From Bifidobacterium sp. ESL0745 (lineage in GTDB: Bacteria > Actinomycetota > Actinomycetes > Actinomycetales > Bifidobacteriaceae): a stretch of 64,000 nucleotides of DNA. The stretch lies in contig NZ_JAQTHX010000001.1 in assembly GCF_029433335.1 (NCBI RefSeq), forward strand, positions 1,550,001-1,614,000, read 5' to 3'. The notes under the pieces were generated by a model. The model did no database searches and was not told the DNA's origin. It saw only the letters and a list, made by a program, of their open reading frames with translations. Shown here one piece after another: positions 27,552 to 36,157 of this stretch. Positions within the stretch are counted from its first letter, which is position 1. Every line of letters begins with the position of its first letter. A program made the position numbers and the translations under genes.

Positions 27552-27608
27552 TTCGACTCCTTAAACGACAATGTTTAGTCAATTGTATAAGACTTGGCGA
27601 ATATGATT

Positions 27609-27636
27609 TGTTTCACATCGGAAACGCGGTATAATT
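27609..27636 (+). promoter_or_regulatory. Promoter-like site reading toward the repressor gene
   Basis: TTGTTT, a 16-base spacer and TATAAT. The transcript would contain a GGGGCCTGCCCC hairpin and a strong ribosome site, AAAGGAGGTG (27731-27740), before a three-codon ORF (ATG TCA TCG TAG), then run antisense into the repressor gene. A small RNA is possible. Confidence 0.4.
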
Positions 27637-27759
27637 ATTGTTATTCGAACAAACGTTCGATTGAACGCAAAGAAGCAGGGGCCTGCCCCTCCGACCAAGA
27701 ACGAGCAGACCCCGAACAAACGCACCTGAAAGGAGGTGCTAGATGTCATCGTAGCATCT

Positions 27760-28020
27760 TTAGTTCAAGCGGCTATTGCGCGGAACATAATTTGTGGCAG
27801 TGTCGATAAAGGTAACGCCTTCGGCGAATCCGAAAAGCCCAGCCAAGGACTCGATGTCATCAAGACGCCAAGATGTTTGCCCGTCAAGGTGCTTTGAGAT
27901 GTACGCCTGTGTTTTCCCGCACGCCTTTGCCATATCGGCTTGCGTCACGCCGATGGCCCTCATGCGTGTCCGCATGTAGTCGTTGAGTTTTGCGTCAGTA
28001 CTAAAAGAATTAATTTTCAT
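27760..28020 (-). CDS. XRE-family phage repressor (CI-like, 86 aa)
   Basis: A short regulator with a clear XRE helix-turn-helix: MRAIGVTQADMAKACGKTQA followed by YISKHLDGQTSW. It is divergent from a second XRE gene and separated from it by palindromic AT-rich sites, the layout of a lysogeny switch. There is no ribosome site before the ATG. TATAAA lies nine bases upstream, so the mRNA may be almost leaderless, as for many CI genes. Which of the two genes acts as CI and which as Cro is inferred from orientation. Confidence 0.7.
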   Translation of the reverse strand: MKINSFSTDAKLNDYMRTRMRAIGVTQADMAKACGKTQAYISKHLDGQTSWRLDDIESLAGLFGFAEGVTFIDTATNYVPRNSRLN

Positions 28021-28030
28021 ACAAACAATT

Positions 28031-28176
28031 TTATAACTATAAGAATAAATAGCAAGGCCGAAACGAATAAAACTTCGGCGTGTTGCGATTGAATTATAAC
28101 TCTAGTTATATTAATCTTAGGAATCAAGCTAAGAATTTGGCTGAAAAACCAAATGATTTATAACTATAGTTATAAA
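28031..28176. promoter_or_regulatory. Operator region of the lysogeny switch
   Basis: Three related sites: a half site TTATAACTATAAG at 28031, overlapping the repressor -10, an imperfect palindrome TATAACTCTAGTTATA at 28095-28110, and a perfect 20-base palindrome TTTATAACTATAGTTATAAA at 28157-28176. The last one touches the ribosome site of the rightward XRE gene. The XRE proteins on either side are the likely ligands. Confidence 0.7.
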
Positions 28177-28185
28177 GGAGAGGGT

Positions 28186-28425
28186 ATGACGAGTCTTACA
28201 AAATCAATCAATCAGGCAATTCGCGTGAATCTAACGCGCAGAGGTATGAGCCAACAGCAGCTCTCCGCTCAAACAGGTATCGGCTTCGACTATATCAGCA
28301 AGCACATCAACGGACATCGCGTATGGAGCATTGAGGATATAGACAAAATCGCAAAGACTTTCGAAATGGAAGGGGCAGCAGAGTTGCTGGCTTCCGCAAA
28401 GGACGAGCAGCGTCTTGCTGCTTAG
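28186..28425 (+). CDS. XRE-family regulator (Cro-like, 79 aa)
   Basis: Starts at ATG 28186, behind AAAGGAGAGGGT. The helix-turn-helix is LTRRGMSQQQLSAQTGIGFD followed by YISKHINGHRVW. It is the first gene of the rightward early transcript and divergent from the other repressor. The pair resemble each other around YISKH-GxxxW, which suggests a common origin and binding to the same operators. Confidence 0.7.
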   Translation: MTSLTKSINQAIRVNLTRRGMSQQQLSAQTGIGFDYISKHINGHRVWSIEDIDKIAKTFEMEGAAELLASAKDEQRLAA

Positions 28426-28465
28426 GCGCTCGCAAAAAGGAGTGAGAATGTCCGATAAAGCCGAT

Positions 28466-29101
28466 TCAATGGCGCTCGCCGTGGGTGAAGCTCTTCTTGA
28501 TTTCGTTGTTTCGTCTGTTGCCGAGCTCGGTGGTGTAGACGATATGGATGATGGCTTGAGTGCTCCCGGTACCAAGGAAGAGGACACCGAGGTTGCTGGA
28601 ATCGATTCTGTCGATGGAGGCCTGGCTTTTTCTAATCTGCTCCGCGAGGAGCTTGCAGCCGAGTTCAGCCTCACCAAAGGCGGGTACTTCATCGAACCTG
28701 CCCTCGGCAACGGTCTCGTCCTTCTGGCGGATGAACACGGCAACGTCTCGTGCCGAATGGCCGCAATCGTTCACGATGTAGACGGCCGACCTTTCGCCGT
28801 CAAACTCGACGCGCCAGTTATAGACCGTCTGGTCGTCGGTGACGGAAAGCGCCCTTTGGCTGATCGCGTTCGCGTCTGTACTTATCTTGTTCGCCTTGGA
28901 TGCAAGATCGTTGGCCTTACCGGCAAGCGTCTTCGAGTCTCCGGCGATCCTGTTGGCTTCCTTTGCCGTGGCGTTGGCCTGCTCCGCGAGCTTGTTGGAC
29001 GAATGCGTCTGGAACAGGGCGACAATGCCGGCGATGCTGCCAAGCCCTCCGATGATGCCGCCGACGCTGCCGGCGATGCTTAGCCATTCGAATGATCCCA
29101 T
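28466..29101 (-). CDS. Membrane-anchored coiled-coil phage protein (211 aa)
   Basis: The reading starts at ATG 29101. It has an N-terminal helix (WLSIAGSVGGIIGGLGSIAG), then a repetitive coiled coil with alternating A, N and K (LAEQANATAKEANRIAGDSK), and a C-terminal beta-rich domain with VYIVNDCGHSARDVAVFI. There is no ribosome site. TAGAAT lies seven bases before the ATG, so a leaderless mRNA is possible. The gene lies against the direction of the early operon. A plus-strand ORF overlaps it almost fully and is less protein-like. A role in exclusion or host membrane change is a guess. Confidence 0.6.
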   Translation of the reverse strand: MGSFEWLSIAGSVGGIIGGLGSIAGIVALFQTHSSNKLAEQANATAKEANRIAGDSKTLAGKANDLASKANKISTDANAISQRALSVTDDQTVYNWRVEFDGERSAVYIVNDCGHSARDVAVFIRQKDETVAEGRFDEVPAFGEAELGCKLLAEQIRKSQASIDRIDSSNLGVLFLGTGSTQAIIHIVYTTELGNRRNNEIKKSFTHGERH

Positions 29102-29130
29102 ACACGAGATTCTAACCGGTAAATAAAAAC

Positions 29131-29151
29131 GCCGCAGCTGGAACCTGCGGC
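29131..29151. other. Hairpin before the antirepressor gene
   Basis: GCCGCAG pairs with CTGCGGC across a 7-base loop. It could be a terminator-like or attenuator element on the early transcript. No T run follows. Confidence 0.35.
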
Positions 29152-29177
29152 GCAGACAAATAGAAAGGATAAACCTA

Positions 29178-29990
29178 ATGTCTGCTACAAGTATACAGCC
29201 CTTCGACTTCGAAGGGCAAACCATCAGGACGAGGACGACCTCGTTGGGAGAGACGTGGTTCGTACTCGCCGACATCTGCAAAGCCCTTGGCATGAAGAGT
29301 TCCAACATGGTCGCCGACCGCCTTGAACCGAACGAAAAGGGTCACACTATTATTGACACCCTTGGTGGCAAGCAGAATATGGCCATCGTTAACGAGTCCG
29401 GTGTCTACGCGATTATCATGCGCAGCCGAAAGCCCGAAGCGAAACGATTCCGCATATGGGTTACCGGCGAAGTACTCCCCACTATCCGCAAGACCGGCGG
29501 TTATGGCAAGCAGGTCGATGTGGACAAGCTGCTCTCTGAGCCCGAGAATCTCATGAAACTCATCGGCAACTACGCCGACGCTAAGCAAGGCCGTGAGGTC
29601 GCCGAGGCGAAAGTAAAGGAACTCGAACCGAAAGCGGCGCTCGCGGACGACCTGGTAACGAAGGGACAGACGTACAGCGTTGGCGACGCGGCGAAACTGC
29701 TGGCAGGTGCGGGATTCCAGCTCGGGCAGACGAGGCTTTTCCAATTGCTGCGTGAGTGGAAGTGGGTTTTCAGGACCGCGAACGGCGATCTCAAGCCCGC
29801 GCAGAAGCATATCGACGAAGGTCATCTGACCACCAAGGCGTATGCGAGCCGCGGCAGCCACAGGGACGGCAGCGTGTTCGCATTCGCTCCCAAGATCCTC
29901 ATCACCGGCAAGGGCCTTGCCCTGATCTACCGGAAACTTTCAGATCAGAAATTCGAAGCATTGGCAAGCACGAAGGAGCTGGCGGCATGA
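29178..29990 (+). CDS. Phage antirepressor (Bro-N and KilA-C domains)
   Basis: A 270-residue protein with a Bro-N domain (residues 8-105: VLADICKALGMKSSNM, FRIWVTGEVLPTIRKTGGYG) and a C-terminal antirepressor domain (SVGDAAKLLAGAGFQLGQTR, LFQLLREWKWVFR, ITGKGLALIYRKL). Such proteins bind phage repressors and favour induction. AAAGGATAAACCT lies before the ATG. It is coupled by ATGA to the next gene. The family call is firm; the partner repressor is inferred from position. Confidence 0.88.
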   Translation: MSATSIQPFDFEGQTIRTRTTSLGETWFVLADICKALGMKSSNMVADRLEPNEKGHTIIDTLGGKQNMAIVNESGVYAIIMRSRKPEAKRFRIWVTGEVLPTIRKTGGYGKQVDVDKLLSEPENLMKLIGNYADAKQGREVAEAKVKELEPKAALADDLVTKGQTYSVGDAAKLLAGAGFQLGQTRLFQLLREWKWVFRTANGDLKPAQKHIDEGHLTTKAYASRGSHRDGSVFAFAPKILITGKGLALIYRKLSDQKFEALASTKELAA

Positions 29991-30634
29991 GCAGCGAGAA
30001 GAACGTTTACATCACCAAAAGACAGGCACAAATCCTCACCCGGTATTCCTCGGAGATGACGAACAGGCCAGCACTCTGCCGAATCCAATACGATGGCAAA
30101 CGCTTCGCATACTGGTCTAACCATTTCATCGGCGTGCGCTACGACCTCGAAGGGCTTGACATTCCTGACGGCAGCTGGATCGATCTGCTCATGCCAGACA
30201 GCATCGGCGCACCCAACGAAAAATTCGATTTCGAAGGCAATCTCGCGGCATGGACTCGGGTCTGCACCGCACGCTCCAGCTGGGATCTCATGGACCCGGA
30301 ACGATGGCGGAAACCAGACGAGACCAGCAGCAGGTTCCCCGAAATGGCCCACCTGTTCAAACTTCCAGACAACCCACCCGTCATCGACAACATTGCTTTC
30401 AACCCCAGATTCCTCAACGACACAGCCGAACTCGTCCGCGCATACAAGACCGAGCCGCTCATCATGCGCCCCAGCACGGCAAAACCTTCCACCGGACCAT
30501 GGTGGTGCTGCGGACAGAATGAACACCAAGTTGACGGCCTCATCGTGCCCATACGATTCGCTGGCGATAAACCGTACGTCGAACCGCCAACAAAAGACAA
30601 ACCAGACACCAGCGAAAACAAGGACGCCCAATGA
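29987..30634 (+). CDS. Phage protein of unknown function (215 aa)
   Basis: Overlaps the antirepressor stop as ATGA. It begins SSEKNVYITKRQAQILTRYS and has one Cys pair (WWCCGQ) in the C-terminal third. Segments such as RIQYDGKRFAYWSNHFIGVR and FNPRFLNDTAELVRAYKTEP recall sliding-clamp-like folds. Its C-terminal tail is charged (DKPDTSENKDAQ). Position among early genes suggests a role in replication or takeover of the host. Confidence 0.55.
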   Translation: MSSEKNVYITKRQAQILTRYSSEMTNRPALCRIQYDGKRFAYWSNHFIGVRYDLEGLDIPDGSWIDLLMPDSIGAPNEKFDFEGNLAAWTRVCTARSSWDLMDPERWRKPDETSSRFPEMAHLFKLPDNPPVIDNIAFNPRFLNDTAELVRAYKTEPLIMRPSTAKPSTGPWWCCGQNEHQVDGLIVPIRFAGDKPYVEPPTKDKPDTSENKDAQ

Positions 30635-30819
30635 CACGGAAAACAAAACTTGCGCTCGCGACCGGTGTCGTCGTGGTCGTCGAAGTCGTGGCGTGGGGGT
30701 GGATGCTTACGCACCAAGCGTGCGGGTATCCGCTGGCTAACCTGTTGGCTTTTCTGACGGCTGTGATGTTGGCACCTTTGACATGGCTGACCGTCTACGA
30801 AGGAGGCGGAGAGTCTTGA
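30631..30819 (+). CDS. Small phage membrane protein (62 aa)
   Basis: Overlaps the gene before it as ATGA and has two transmembrane helices (LALATGVVVVVEVVAWGWML; LLAFLTAVMLAPLTWL). The function is unknown. Confidence 0.55.
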   Translation: MTRKTKLALATGVVVVVEVVAWGWMLTHQACGYPLANLLAFLTAVMLAPLTWLTVYEGGGES

Positions 30820-31016
30820 AAGTGGTTGTGAATACGCCGTTCGAGTTTCTTCCAGAGGACGAGGCGATGAGACGTACGCCTTATCGGACGAAGAAGTTGT
30901 TCCGCGAGCATTACGGGGACTTGTTTCGGGTGGAGAAGCCGGGGCAGAAAGGTGGGTATCTCGCCAGTGATTTGCAGGCTCGTACCGAGACTTTCCCGAC
31001 TGAGGAGCGTGTCTGA
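30816..31016 (+). CDS. Small phage protein (66 aa)
   Basis: Starts with TTG at 30816, overlapping the previous stop (TTGA), behind AAGGAGGCGGAGAGTC. The product is basic in the middle (MRRTPYRTKKLFREHYGDLF). Unknown; part of the early operon. Confidence 0.5.
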   Translation: MKVVVNTPFEFLPEDEAMRRTPYRTKKLFREHYGDLFRVEKPGQKGGYLASDLQARTETFPTEERV

Positions 31017-31258
31017 TGGGTGTGAGTTTTCGTGATGCCATACCGTGCGTGTGGCCGTTGACTGCCGACGGGCTGATCAAGGCGGAAAGGTCGATTGTCG
31101 ACGAAGTGCATTCGACGATCAGTGAACTCAATAGTCGTGAGGATTACCCGTATGTGTTTCTGCAACCGGCCGACAAGGACATCCGCATCGACCGTATCGG
31201 CAGGAAGGTGACGGCGATGTGCCGGTGGATACCGCGAAGGGAGCTGAGATGGAGCTGA
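31016..31258 (+). CDS. Small phage protein (80 aa)
   Basis: Overlaps the preceding stop as TGATG. An amphipathic segment AERSIVDEVHSTISELNSRE is followed by a basic end. No family is recognised. Confidence 0.5.
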   Translation: MGVSFRDAIPCVWPLTADGLIKAERSIVDEVHSTISELNSREDYPYVFLQPADKDIRIDRIGRKVTAMCRWIPRRELRWS

Positions 31259-31446
31259 TCACTTCGGACGAGGTCAGGAATGCCGAACTCCACACCTCCA
31301 AGCGCTTCAGGAGCGAGCTCTACTGGCCGGAAGACGTGGACGAGCTGCTCGACAGGGTCGTGTTCACCTTGGAGGCGTTTGAAAGCGGTGTGGTACAAGA
31401 AGCCGCGAGAAGGTATCTGGAACTGCACAAGGAAGGGAAGGAGTGA
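31249..31446 (+). CDS. DivIVA-like small phage protein (65 aa)
   Basis: The ATG at 31249 lies in the last codons of the previous gene. The core [20 protein letters not shown] resembles the DivIVA N-terminal motif (F-x-YD-x-x-EVDxFLDxV). Phage proteins of this kind are common in actinobacteriophages and their function is unknown. Confidence 0.45.
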   Translation: MELITSDEVRNAELHTSKRFRSELYWPEDVDELLDRVVFTLEAFESGVVQEAARRYLELHKEGKE

Positions 31447-31447
31447 C

Positions 31448-32029
31448 ATGTCGGCAGGAGATACGGTTATCACGATCGTCGGCAACCTGACCGCCGACCC
31501 GGAGCTGCGCACGATCGGCAGCGGGGCATCGGTGGCGAGTTTCACGATTGCTTCGACGCCGCGTACGTTCAATCGTCAGACGAACCAGTGGGAGGACGGC
31601 AACGCCCTCTTTATGCGTTGTTCGGCGTGGCGGGATATGGCGGATCATTGTGCGTCGTCGCTTTCCAAGGGCATGCGCGTGATTGCGCAGGGCCGTTTGC
31701 AGCAGCGTTCGTACACCGCCAATGACGGGAGCAACCGCACGGTGGTGGAGATGACGGTCGACGAGATCGGACCGTCCCTTCGCTATGCCACCACACAGGT
31801 CACCAAAGCAAACCACAACAACGGCGGCAACTGGCCGGGGCAAGGCAATGGGGACGCCTACCAGGACGGCTCCGGCCAGCCTGCCCCGTGGAACAACGCA
31901 CAGCAGAACAGCCAGGCCAATTACATGCCGCATGATCCCACGGCCCCGGTGGGCAGCGAGCCCGACCCGTGGGGAGCGGTGGCGCAGCAGGACGAGTTCG
32001 GGGGTGATTCCGGTGAACCTGAATTCTAG
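31448..32029 (+). CDS. ssb: Single-stranded DNA-binding protein
   Basis: A 193-residue OB-fold protein: [76 protein letters not shown]. The linker is rich in G, N and Q and the acidic tail is [12 protein letters not shown] rather than the usual DDxPF. The ATG at 31448 is behind AAGGGAAGGAGTG. It protects single-stranded DNA in phage replication. Confidence 0.92.
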   Translation: MSAGDTVITIVGNLTADPELRTIGSGASVASFTIASTPRTFNRQTNQWEDGNALFMRCSAWRDMADHCASSLSKGMRVIAQGRLQQRSYTANDGSNRTVVEMTVDEIGPSLRYATTQVTKANHNNGGNWPGQGNGDAYQDGSGQPAPWNNAQQNSQANYMPHDPTAPVGSEPDPWGAVAQQDEFGGDSGEPEF

Positions 32030-33263
32030 GGCTTTGAGATATGTCAGCCTGTTTTCTGGTATCGAGGCGGCGTCGGCGGCTTGGAGACCGTTGGGTTTCG
32101 AACCGGTGGTGTTCAGCGAGATTGACCCGTTCTGCAAGGCGGTGCTGGCCGAGCGGTATCCGGATGTGCCGGATTTGGGTGATGTCACGAAGGTGAATTG
32201 GAGCAAACATGGATGTGGAGCAGTTGACGTTGTGGTCGGGGGAAGCCCCTGCCAGTCCTTCAGCCTTGCCGGCAGACGGGAGGGGCTCAAAGGGGCCAGT
32301 GGGCTCATGTTCGAGTATGTTCGCGCGGTACGTTGCCTCCGTCCGGAATGGTTTGTCTGGGAGAACGTCCCGGGAGCGCTCACAAGCGAGGGAGGGGGGG
32401 CTTACCGACAGCTTCTCGCCGAGATGGATGGCCTCGGGTATGGTCTGGCATGGCGCGTACTGGACGCGCAGTATTTCGGAGTGGCCCAGCGACGCCGCCG
32501 TGTGTTCCTTGTCGGAAGTCTTGGAACCATGCGTGGCGCGGAAGTACTTTTTGAGCCCGAAAGCCTGCAGTGGGATATTGAAACGGGCGGCAAGAAGAGG
32601 CAAGCCCTTGCCCGACGCGCTCAGAAGGGCGCTCGAAGCGCAGGCTTCTACAGCGTCGTGGCGAAAGCCGAAGGCATAGGCTACGAGGCAGAGCAGTCGC
32701 CTACCGTCAAGACTGACCATGCTCCTGCCGTCTACTGTTCTGCGGATACGGGCTACAACGCCGAGGTGTGCGAGGACATGGCACCCACCCTGACCGCGCA
32801 TATGGCCAAGGACGCACATTACTTGTCCACGCCGAACGTATCCAACGTGCTCCCGGCCTTGGACTCCTCCGATCCGAACAGATGTTTCCGCAACAGCCGA
32901 TCCATCCGGAGCGGAGGCCTGCTCATAGGCGGGCGTGCATCGACGCTGCGCGTACGCGGCGGGAAGAGAGGCGGCGGCAAGGGCGCACTGGTAGGCGACG
33001 AGGTGAGCGGCGCGCTGTTGTCCAACGGCGAAAGGCAAAGCCTGTTCCCCGGTGACGGCAGCGTGCGCCGTCTGACGCCGGTGGAATGCGAGCGCCTGCA
33101 GGGTTTTCCGGATGGTTGGACGTATGTGCCCTATAACGGCAAACCGCATCCCGATGACGGGCCGCGTTACAGGGCGTTGGGCAATTCGATGGCGGTGCCG
33201 GTCATGGCGTGGATTGGCAGGAACATCCTGCGGGTCGAGAAGGAGATGGTGACTGATGCCTGA
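32013..33263 (+). CDS. C5-cytosine DNA methyltransferase
   Basis: A 416-residue class with ordered motifs: I ([20 protein letters not shown]), IV with the catalytic Cys ([19 protein letters not shown]), VI ([11 protein letters not shown]), VIII ([12 protein letters not shown]), a target-recognition region, IX ([20 protein letters not shown]) and X ([18 protein letters not shown]). The GTG at 32013 overlaps the ssb end. It probably protects phage DNA from restriction. A run of seven G at 32394-32400 inside the codons for EGGGA could slip. In this sequence the frame is intact. Confidence 0.92.
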   Translation: MNLNSRALRYVSLFSGIEAASAAWRPLGFEPVVFSEIDPFCKAVLAERYPDVPDLGDVTKVNWSKHGCGAVDVVVGGSPCQSFSLAGRREGLKGASGLMFEYVRAVRCLRPEWFVWENVPGALTSEGGGAYRQLLAEMDGLGYGLAWRVLDAQYFGVAQRRRRVFLVGSLGTMRGAEVLFEPESLQWDIETGGKKRQALARRAQKGARSAGFYSVVAKAEGIGYEAEQSPTVKTDHAPAVYCSADTGYNAEVCEDMAPTLTAHMAKDAHYLSTPNVSNVLPALDSSDPNRCFRNSRSIRSGGLLIGGRASTLRVRGGKRGGGKGALVGDEVSGALLSNGERQSLFPGDGSVRRLTPVECERLQGFPDGWTYVPYNGKPHPDDGPRYRALGNSMAVPVMAWIGRNILRVEKEMVTDA

Positions 33264-33333
33264 CTGGCTTGTAGCGGCTTTGATTCTGGGCGTGACGGTG
33301 CTGATCGGCTATGAGGGAGGCAAACGATGGTGA
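33256..33333 (+). CDS. Tiny membrane peptide (25 aa)
   Basis: Starts in the last codons of the methylase (GTGACTGATGCC) and ends over the start of the next gene. The product [20 protein letters not shown] is one helix. Whether it is expressed is uncertain. It may simply couple translation. Confidence 0.35.
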   Translation: MPDWLVAALILGVTVLIGYEGGKRW

Positions 33334-34277
33334 AGCGTGACGGGTTCGCGAAACTGAGCAACGGGTTCTGGCGGAGCACGAAGGTACGCAAGCTGCGCCG
33401 CGAGCGGCCGACGGCGTTGGGGTTGTATGCGCTGGCGATCTCGTTTTGCAGTGATCGTCTGAATGATGGTCATATCACTGATGACGAGCTGTACTATCAG
33501 CTCGGCGCGGATGATGACGATATTGACGCGCTGCTTGATGTGAGGATGCTCGAGGATGACGGCGAGTCCGGGTACTACATTCATGATTATCTTGACCATC
33601 AGACCAGTCGGGAGAAGGCCTTGGAGAAGGCCGAGAAGCATCGTAGAGCGCAGGCGAGATACATCGCTGGGCAGAATGACGAATCACTGATTAATCAGTG
33701 TCCGGTCAATGACGTGTCAACCCTTAACACTCAGAACACTAAGAACCCAAGAACCTCACTCTTATCTAACGATAAGAGTGAGAGACACCCGCTCCCAGAT
33801 GAAAATGAAATCCGAGAGTGGAAGCCCAAACCCGATCACCGGCAGCAGGCCATGGAGCTCGTCGATAAGGGCTACCCCCTCATCGATGTGGACAACCTCG
33901 CCAAGGAATTCAGAAACTCACTGCTATCCAAAGGCATCGAACACTACGGGTACCGCAACCTCGACGCCGCATTCGACACATGGATCCTCAAACGCTCCGA
34001 ATCCAAACGCGACCAACACCAAAACCAAATATTCCAGGACACGGCGTTCGAGGGCAGGACGTGGCAGGAGCCCGAGAAGGAACCGGAGCACAAGACCACG
34101 TACGGCATCGGCTCCAAGCGGGTCCTCAATCTGCTCGGACTCGATGTAGCAGACCCTTCCGATTGGCGGCTGCTGGCTCTCCGTGACCTGTTCAATGAGG
34201 GCAAGTCGGACGAGGCTGCGATGGAGGAACTCAGACAGATGGAAGAAGCACGGAAGAAAACGGAGGTTACCGCATGA
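33327..34277 (+). CDS. Replication initiator-like phage protein (DnaD/helicase-loader type)
   Basis: A 316-residue protein. The N-terminal part (KRDGFAKLSNGFWRSTKVRK, LGLYALAISFCSDRLNDGHI, LLDVRMLEDDGESGYYIHDY) has the winged-helix layout of phage replisome organisers. A polar linker of N, T and K follows, then a C-terminal helical region (LVDKGYPLIDVDNLAKEFRN). It should open the phage origin or load the host helicase. It lies between ssb/methylase and the second methylase, as usual for a replication module. The family call is moderate. Confidence 0.6.
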   Translation: MVKRDGFAKLSNGFWRSTKVRKLRRERPTALGLYALAISFCSDRLNDGHITDDELYYQLGADDDDIDALLDVRMLEDDGESGYYIHDYLDHQTSREKALEKAEKHRRAQARYIAGQNDESLINQCPVNDVSTLNTQNTKNPRTSLLSNDKSERHPLPDENEIREWKPKPDHRQQAMELVDKGYPLIDVDNLAKEFRNSLLSKGIEHYGYRNLDAAFDTWILKRSESKRDQHQNQIFQDTAFEGRTWQEPEKEPEHKTTYGIGSKRVLNLLGLDVADPSDWRLLALRDLFNEGKSDEAAMEELRQMEEARKKTEVTA

Positions 34278-35158
34278 GTGCTGGTGAAAAGATTGCAGCC
34301 GCTCCAGCCAATGGCGTGGCCGACGATGTGATTATCAATGACGATTTTCGGAATTGGGAAGCGCATAAGGTCGGTGTTTTCGACCTGTTGCTGAGCGATA
34401 TACCTTATGGGTTGGGCGCTCGCGCTTATGCCTCGAACCCGATGTGGTACAAGGACCGTCGTGTCGGCGGCGAATGCAGCGATCTGGCAGCCAAGCCATT
34501 CTTCGAATCGGATTCCGGTTTCGACCTTGACTCGTATGCGGAGGCCTGCGCCGGCTTGCTCAAACCGTCGACCGGCAAGCGGGGTTCGGACGGGTGCGTG
34601 ATCACGTTCTGCTCCTTCGAACAGCAGGCGTCATTGATCGGGTGCATGCGCGGTCATGGCTTCAAGGGGTATATCCCGTTGACGTTCGTCAAGAGGGCGA
34701 GCTCCCAGGCGTTGAAAGCCAACATGCGGTACTGCGGTGCCACCGAGCATGCGATTCTGAGCTACCGCGACCACCTGCCGAGGTTCACCAATCACGGTTC
34801 AATGATTCTTGACTGGTTCTCTTGGCCCCGCACCCGTGAACGGCACCAGCACCCGACGCAGAAGCCCATGGAGTTGATGGAACGCCTCATCGGCATTCAC
34901 ACCTTGCCGGGCATGAGGGTGTGTGATTTGACGTGTGGCGCGGGCACTACATGCGTGGCTGCGAAGAAACTGGGCAGACACTACGTGGGTTTCGAGATAG
35001 ACCAGCATTATGCTCAAGTCGCCCGCACGCGGTGCAGCCATCAGCCCGTCGAACCGGACCTATTGGAGTTAGACGCTGCAGAACGCACTTCTGAAGTTCA
35101 GGGAATTCTGGCAAAAAATCAGAAAGCGATAAAGGAGGCCGACGATGACGCGGAGTGA
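34274..35158 (+). CDS. DNA N-4/N-6 methyltransferase
   Basis: A 294-residue methylase. The DPPY-type catalytic motif reads SDIPYGLG, so the second residue is changed from P to I. Other motifs are HPTQKPMELMERLIGIHTLP and the SAM loop VCDLTCGAGTTCVAAKKLGR followed by YVGFEID. Motif order places it in the beta class, catalytic motif before SAM loop. It overlaps its neighbours and so belongs to the early operon. It could be a second anti-restriction methylase. Whether it targets A or C is not readable. Confidence 0.85.
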   Translation: MSAGEKIAAAPANGVADDVIINDDFRNWEAHKVGVFDLLLSDIPYGLGARAYASNPMWYKDRRVGGECSDLAAKPFFESDSGFDLDSYAEACAGLLKPSTGKRGSDGCVITFCSFEQQASLIGCMRGHGFKGYIPLTFVKRASSQALKANMRYCGATEHAILSYRDHLPRFTNHGSMILDWFSWPRTRERHQHPTQKPMELMERLIGIHTLPGMRVCDLTCGAGTTCVAAKKLGRHYVGFEIDQHYAQVARTRCSHQPVEPDLLELDAAERTSEVQGILAKNQKAIKEADDDAE

Positions 35159-35744
35159 GCCGAGCCGGAAGGTGTGCGACACGGTGGACATGCGTGACGG
35201 ACGCTGCTGCCTGCGCTGCGGCAGGGCCATCACGGAATACTGGCCGGGAGCCTCGCGGCATCACCGCAGGCCACGCCGTCCCTCGTTCGGGCGCGTGCAC
35301 CAGCCCGAGAACCTGATGCTTGTGGACGGTTCGGGTGATACAGGATGCCACGGGTACATCCACGCCCATCCGGCGGAGTCCTACCGCAAGGGATGGATCG
35401 TGCACCGCACGGTTAACGACCCGTCCACGGTGCCGGTGCTGACCGCCCAGTGGGGCTGGGTATGGCTCCTGCCGGACGGCATGATGCGCAGGCTGACCGA
35501 CGACGAAGTTGAGAGGCGTCTGCTGGAGACCGGTCTGTGTTGGTCGAAGGAGGAACTTGAGACGAAGGTCGGTCTTGATGCGACGGTCACCGACAGTGAC
35601 GGTGATGAGCATCAAGGCGTGCTCACAGCAGTCACTACGGATTCCGATGGGGTCGTGGCGGTGACTTTGGGTCTGAGTTATGACTGCAGGCTTGAGGATT
35701 TCGCAAGGATAGATTTCGAAAACCAAAGAAAGGAAAAACAATGA
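35145..35744 (+). CDS. HNH-type endonuclease-like protein (199 aa)
   Basis: The motif is CCLRCGRA, then RHHRRPRR, NLMLVDGSG, and CHGYIHAHP, matching the HNH layout with a zinc-binding Cys pair. A C-terminal half of about 100 residues (EVERRLLETGLCWSKEELE) is of unknown role. A separate HNH protein is found later next to the terminase. This one sits in the early genes and may aid recombination or DNA replication. Confidence 0.65.
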   Translation: MTRSEPSRKVCDTVDMRDGRCCLRCGRAITEYWPGASRHHRRPRRPSFGRVHQPENLMLVDGSGDTGCHGYIHAHPAESYRKGWIVHRTVNDPSTVPVLTAQWGWVWLLPDGMMRRLTDDEVERRLLETGLCWSKEELETKVGLDATVTDSDGDEHQGVLTAVTTDSDGVVAVTLGLSYDCRLEDFARIDFENQRKEKQ

Positions 35745-36157
35745 GTGTGTTGAACTATACGACTTCGATAAGTGCAGAAAAAACGAAATCGGAGATCGTG
35801 AACCTGCTGACCGATCATGGGGCAAGCCGCATAACCGTCATCAACGACCCCGACGGGCTCGAGTTCGAGTACCGGGGATTGTGGTACCGCGTGCCGGCGG
35901 ACTCGCGAGGGGTGCTGCGACTGCTGGAGAAGGAGAGGAACTCCAAAGCTCCGGCTACTCCTAAGCACGCCCGTATGGTCGCATGGCGCACGCTCAGGCA
36001 GTGGATTCAGGCGCAGCTTGCGATTATCGAGGCTGGTATGGCGGATTTGGATCAGGTCATGCTGCCGTATCTGCTCGACGATAATCGGAGACTTACCACC
36101 TACGACGCTTGGAAGGAAAACCGGAAACAGATTGGCCAAGGAGAGAAAACACGATGA
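35741..36157 (+). CDS. Phage protein of unknown function (138 aa)
   Basis: Overlaps its neighbours. The N-terminal half is beta-rich (ITVINDPDGLEFEYRGLWYR) and the C-terminal half helical (WRTLRQWIQAQLAIIEAGMA). No family is recognised. Confidence 0.5.
   Translation: MSVLNYTTSISAEKTKSEIVNLLTDHGASRITVINDPDGLEFEYRGLWYRVPADSRGVLRLLEKERNSKAPATPKHARMVAWRTLRQWIQAQLAIIEAGMADLDQVMLPYLLDDNRRLTTYDAWKENRKQIGQGEKTR

Noticed and set aside
28449..29083. Plus-strand frame with a good Shine-Dalgarno opposite the coiled-coil gene
   Set aside because: Its protein is less natural than the minus-strand product. It is kept as an open question in the findings rather than as a feature.
32209..32679. 156-codon frame inside the C5 methylase gene
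   Set aside because: Out-of-frame shadow; the methylase motifs run through in the other frame.
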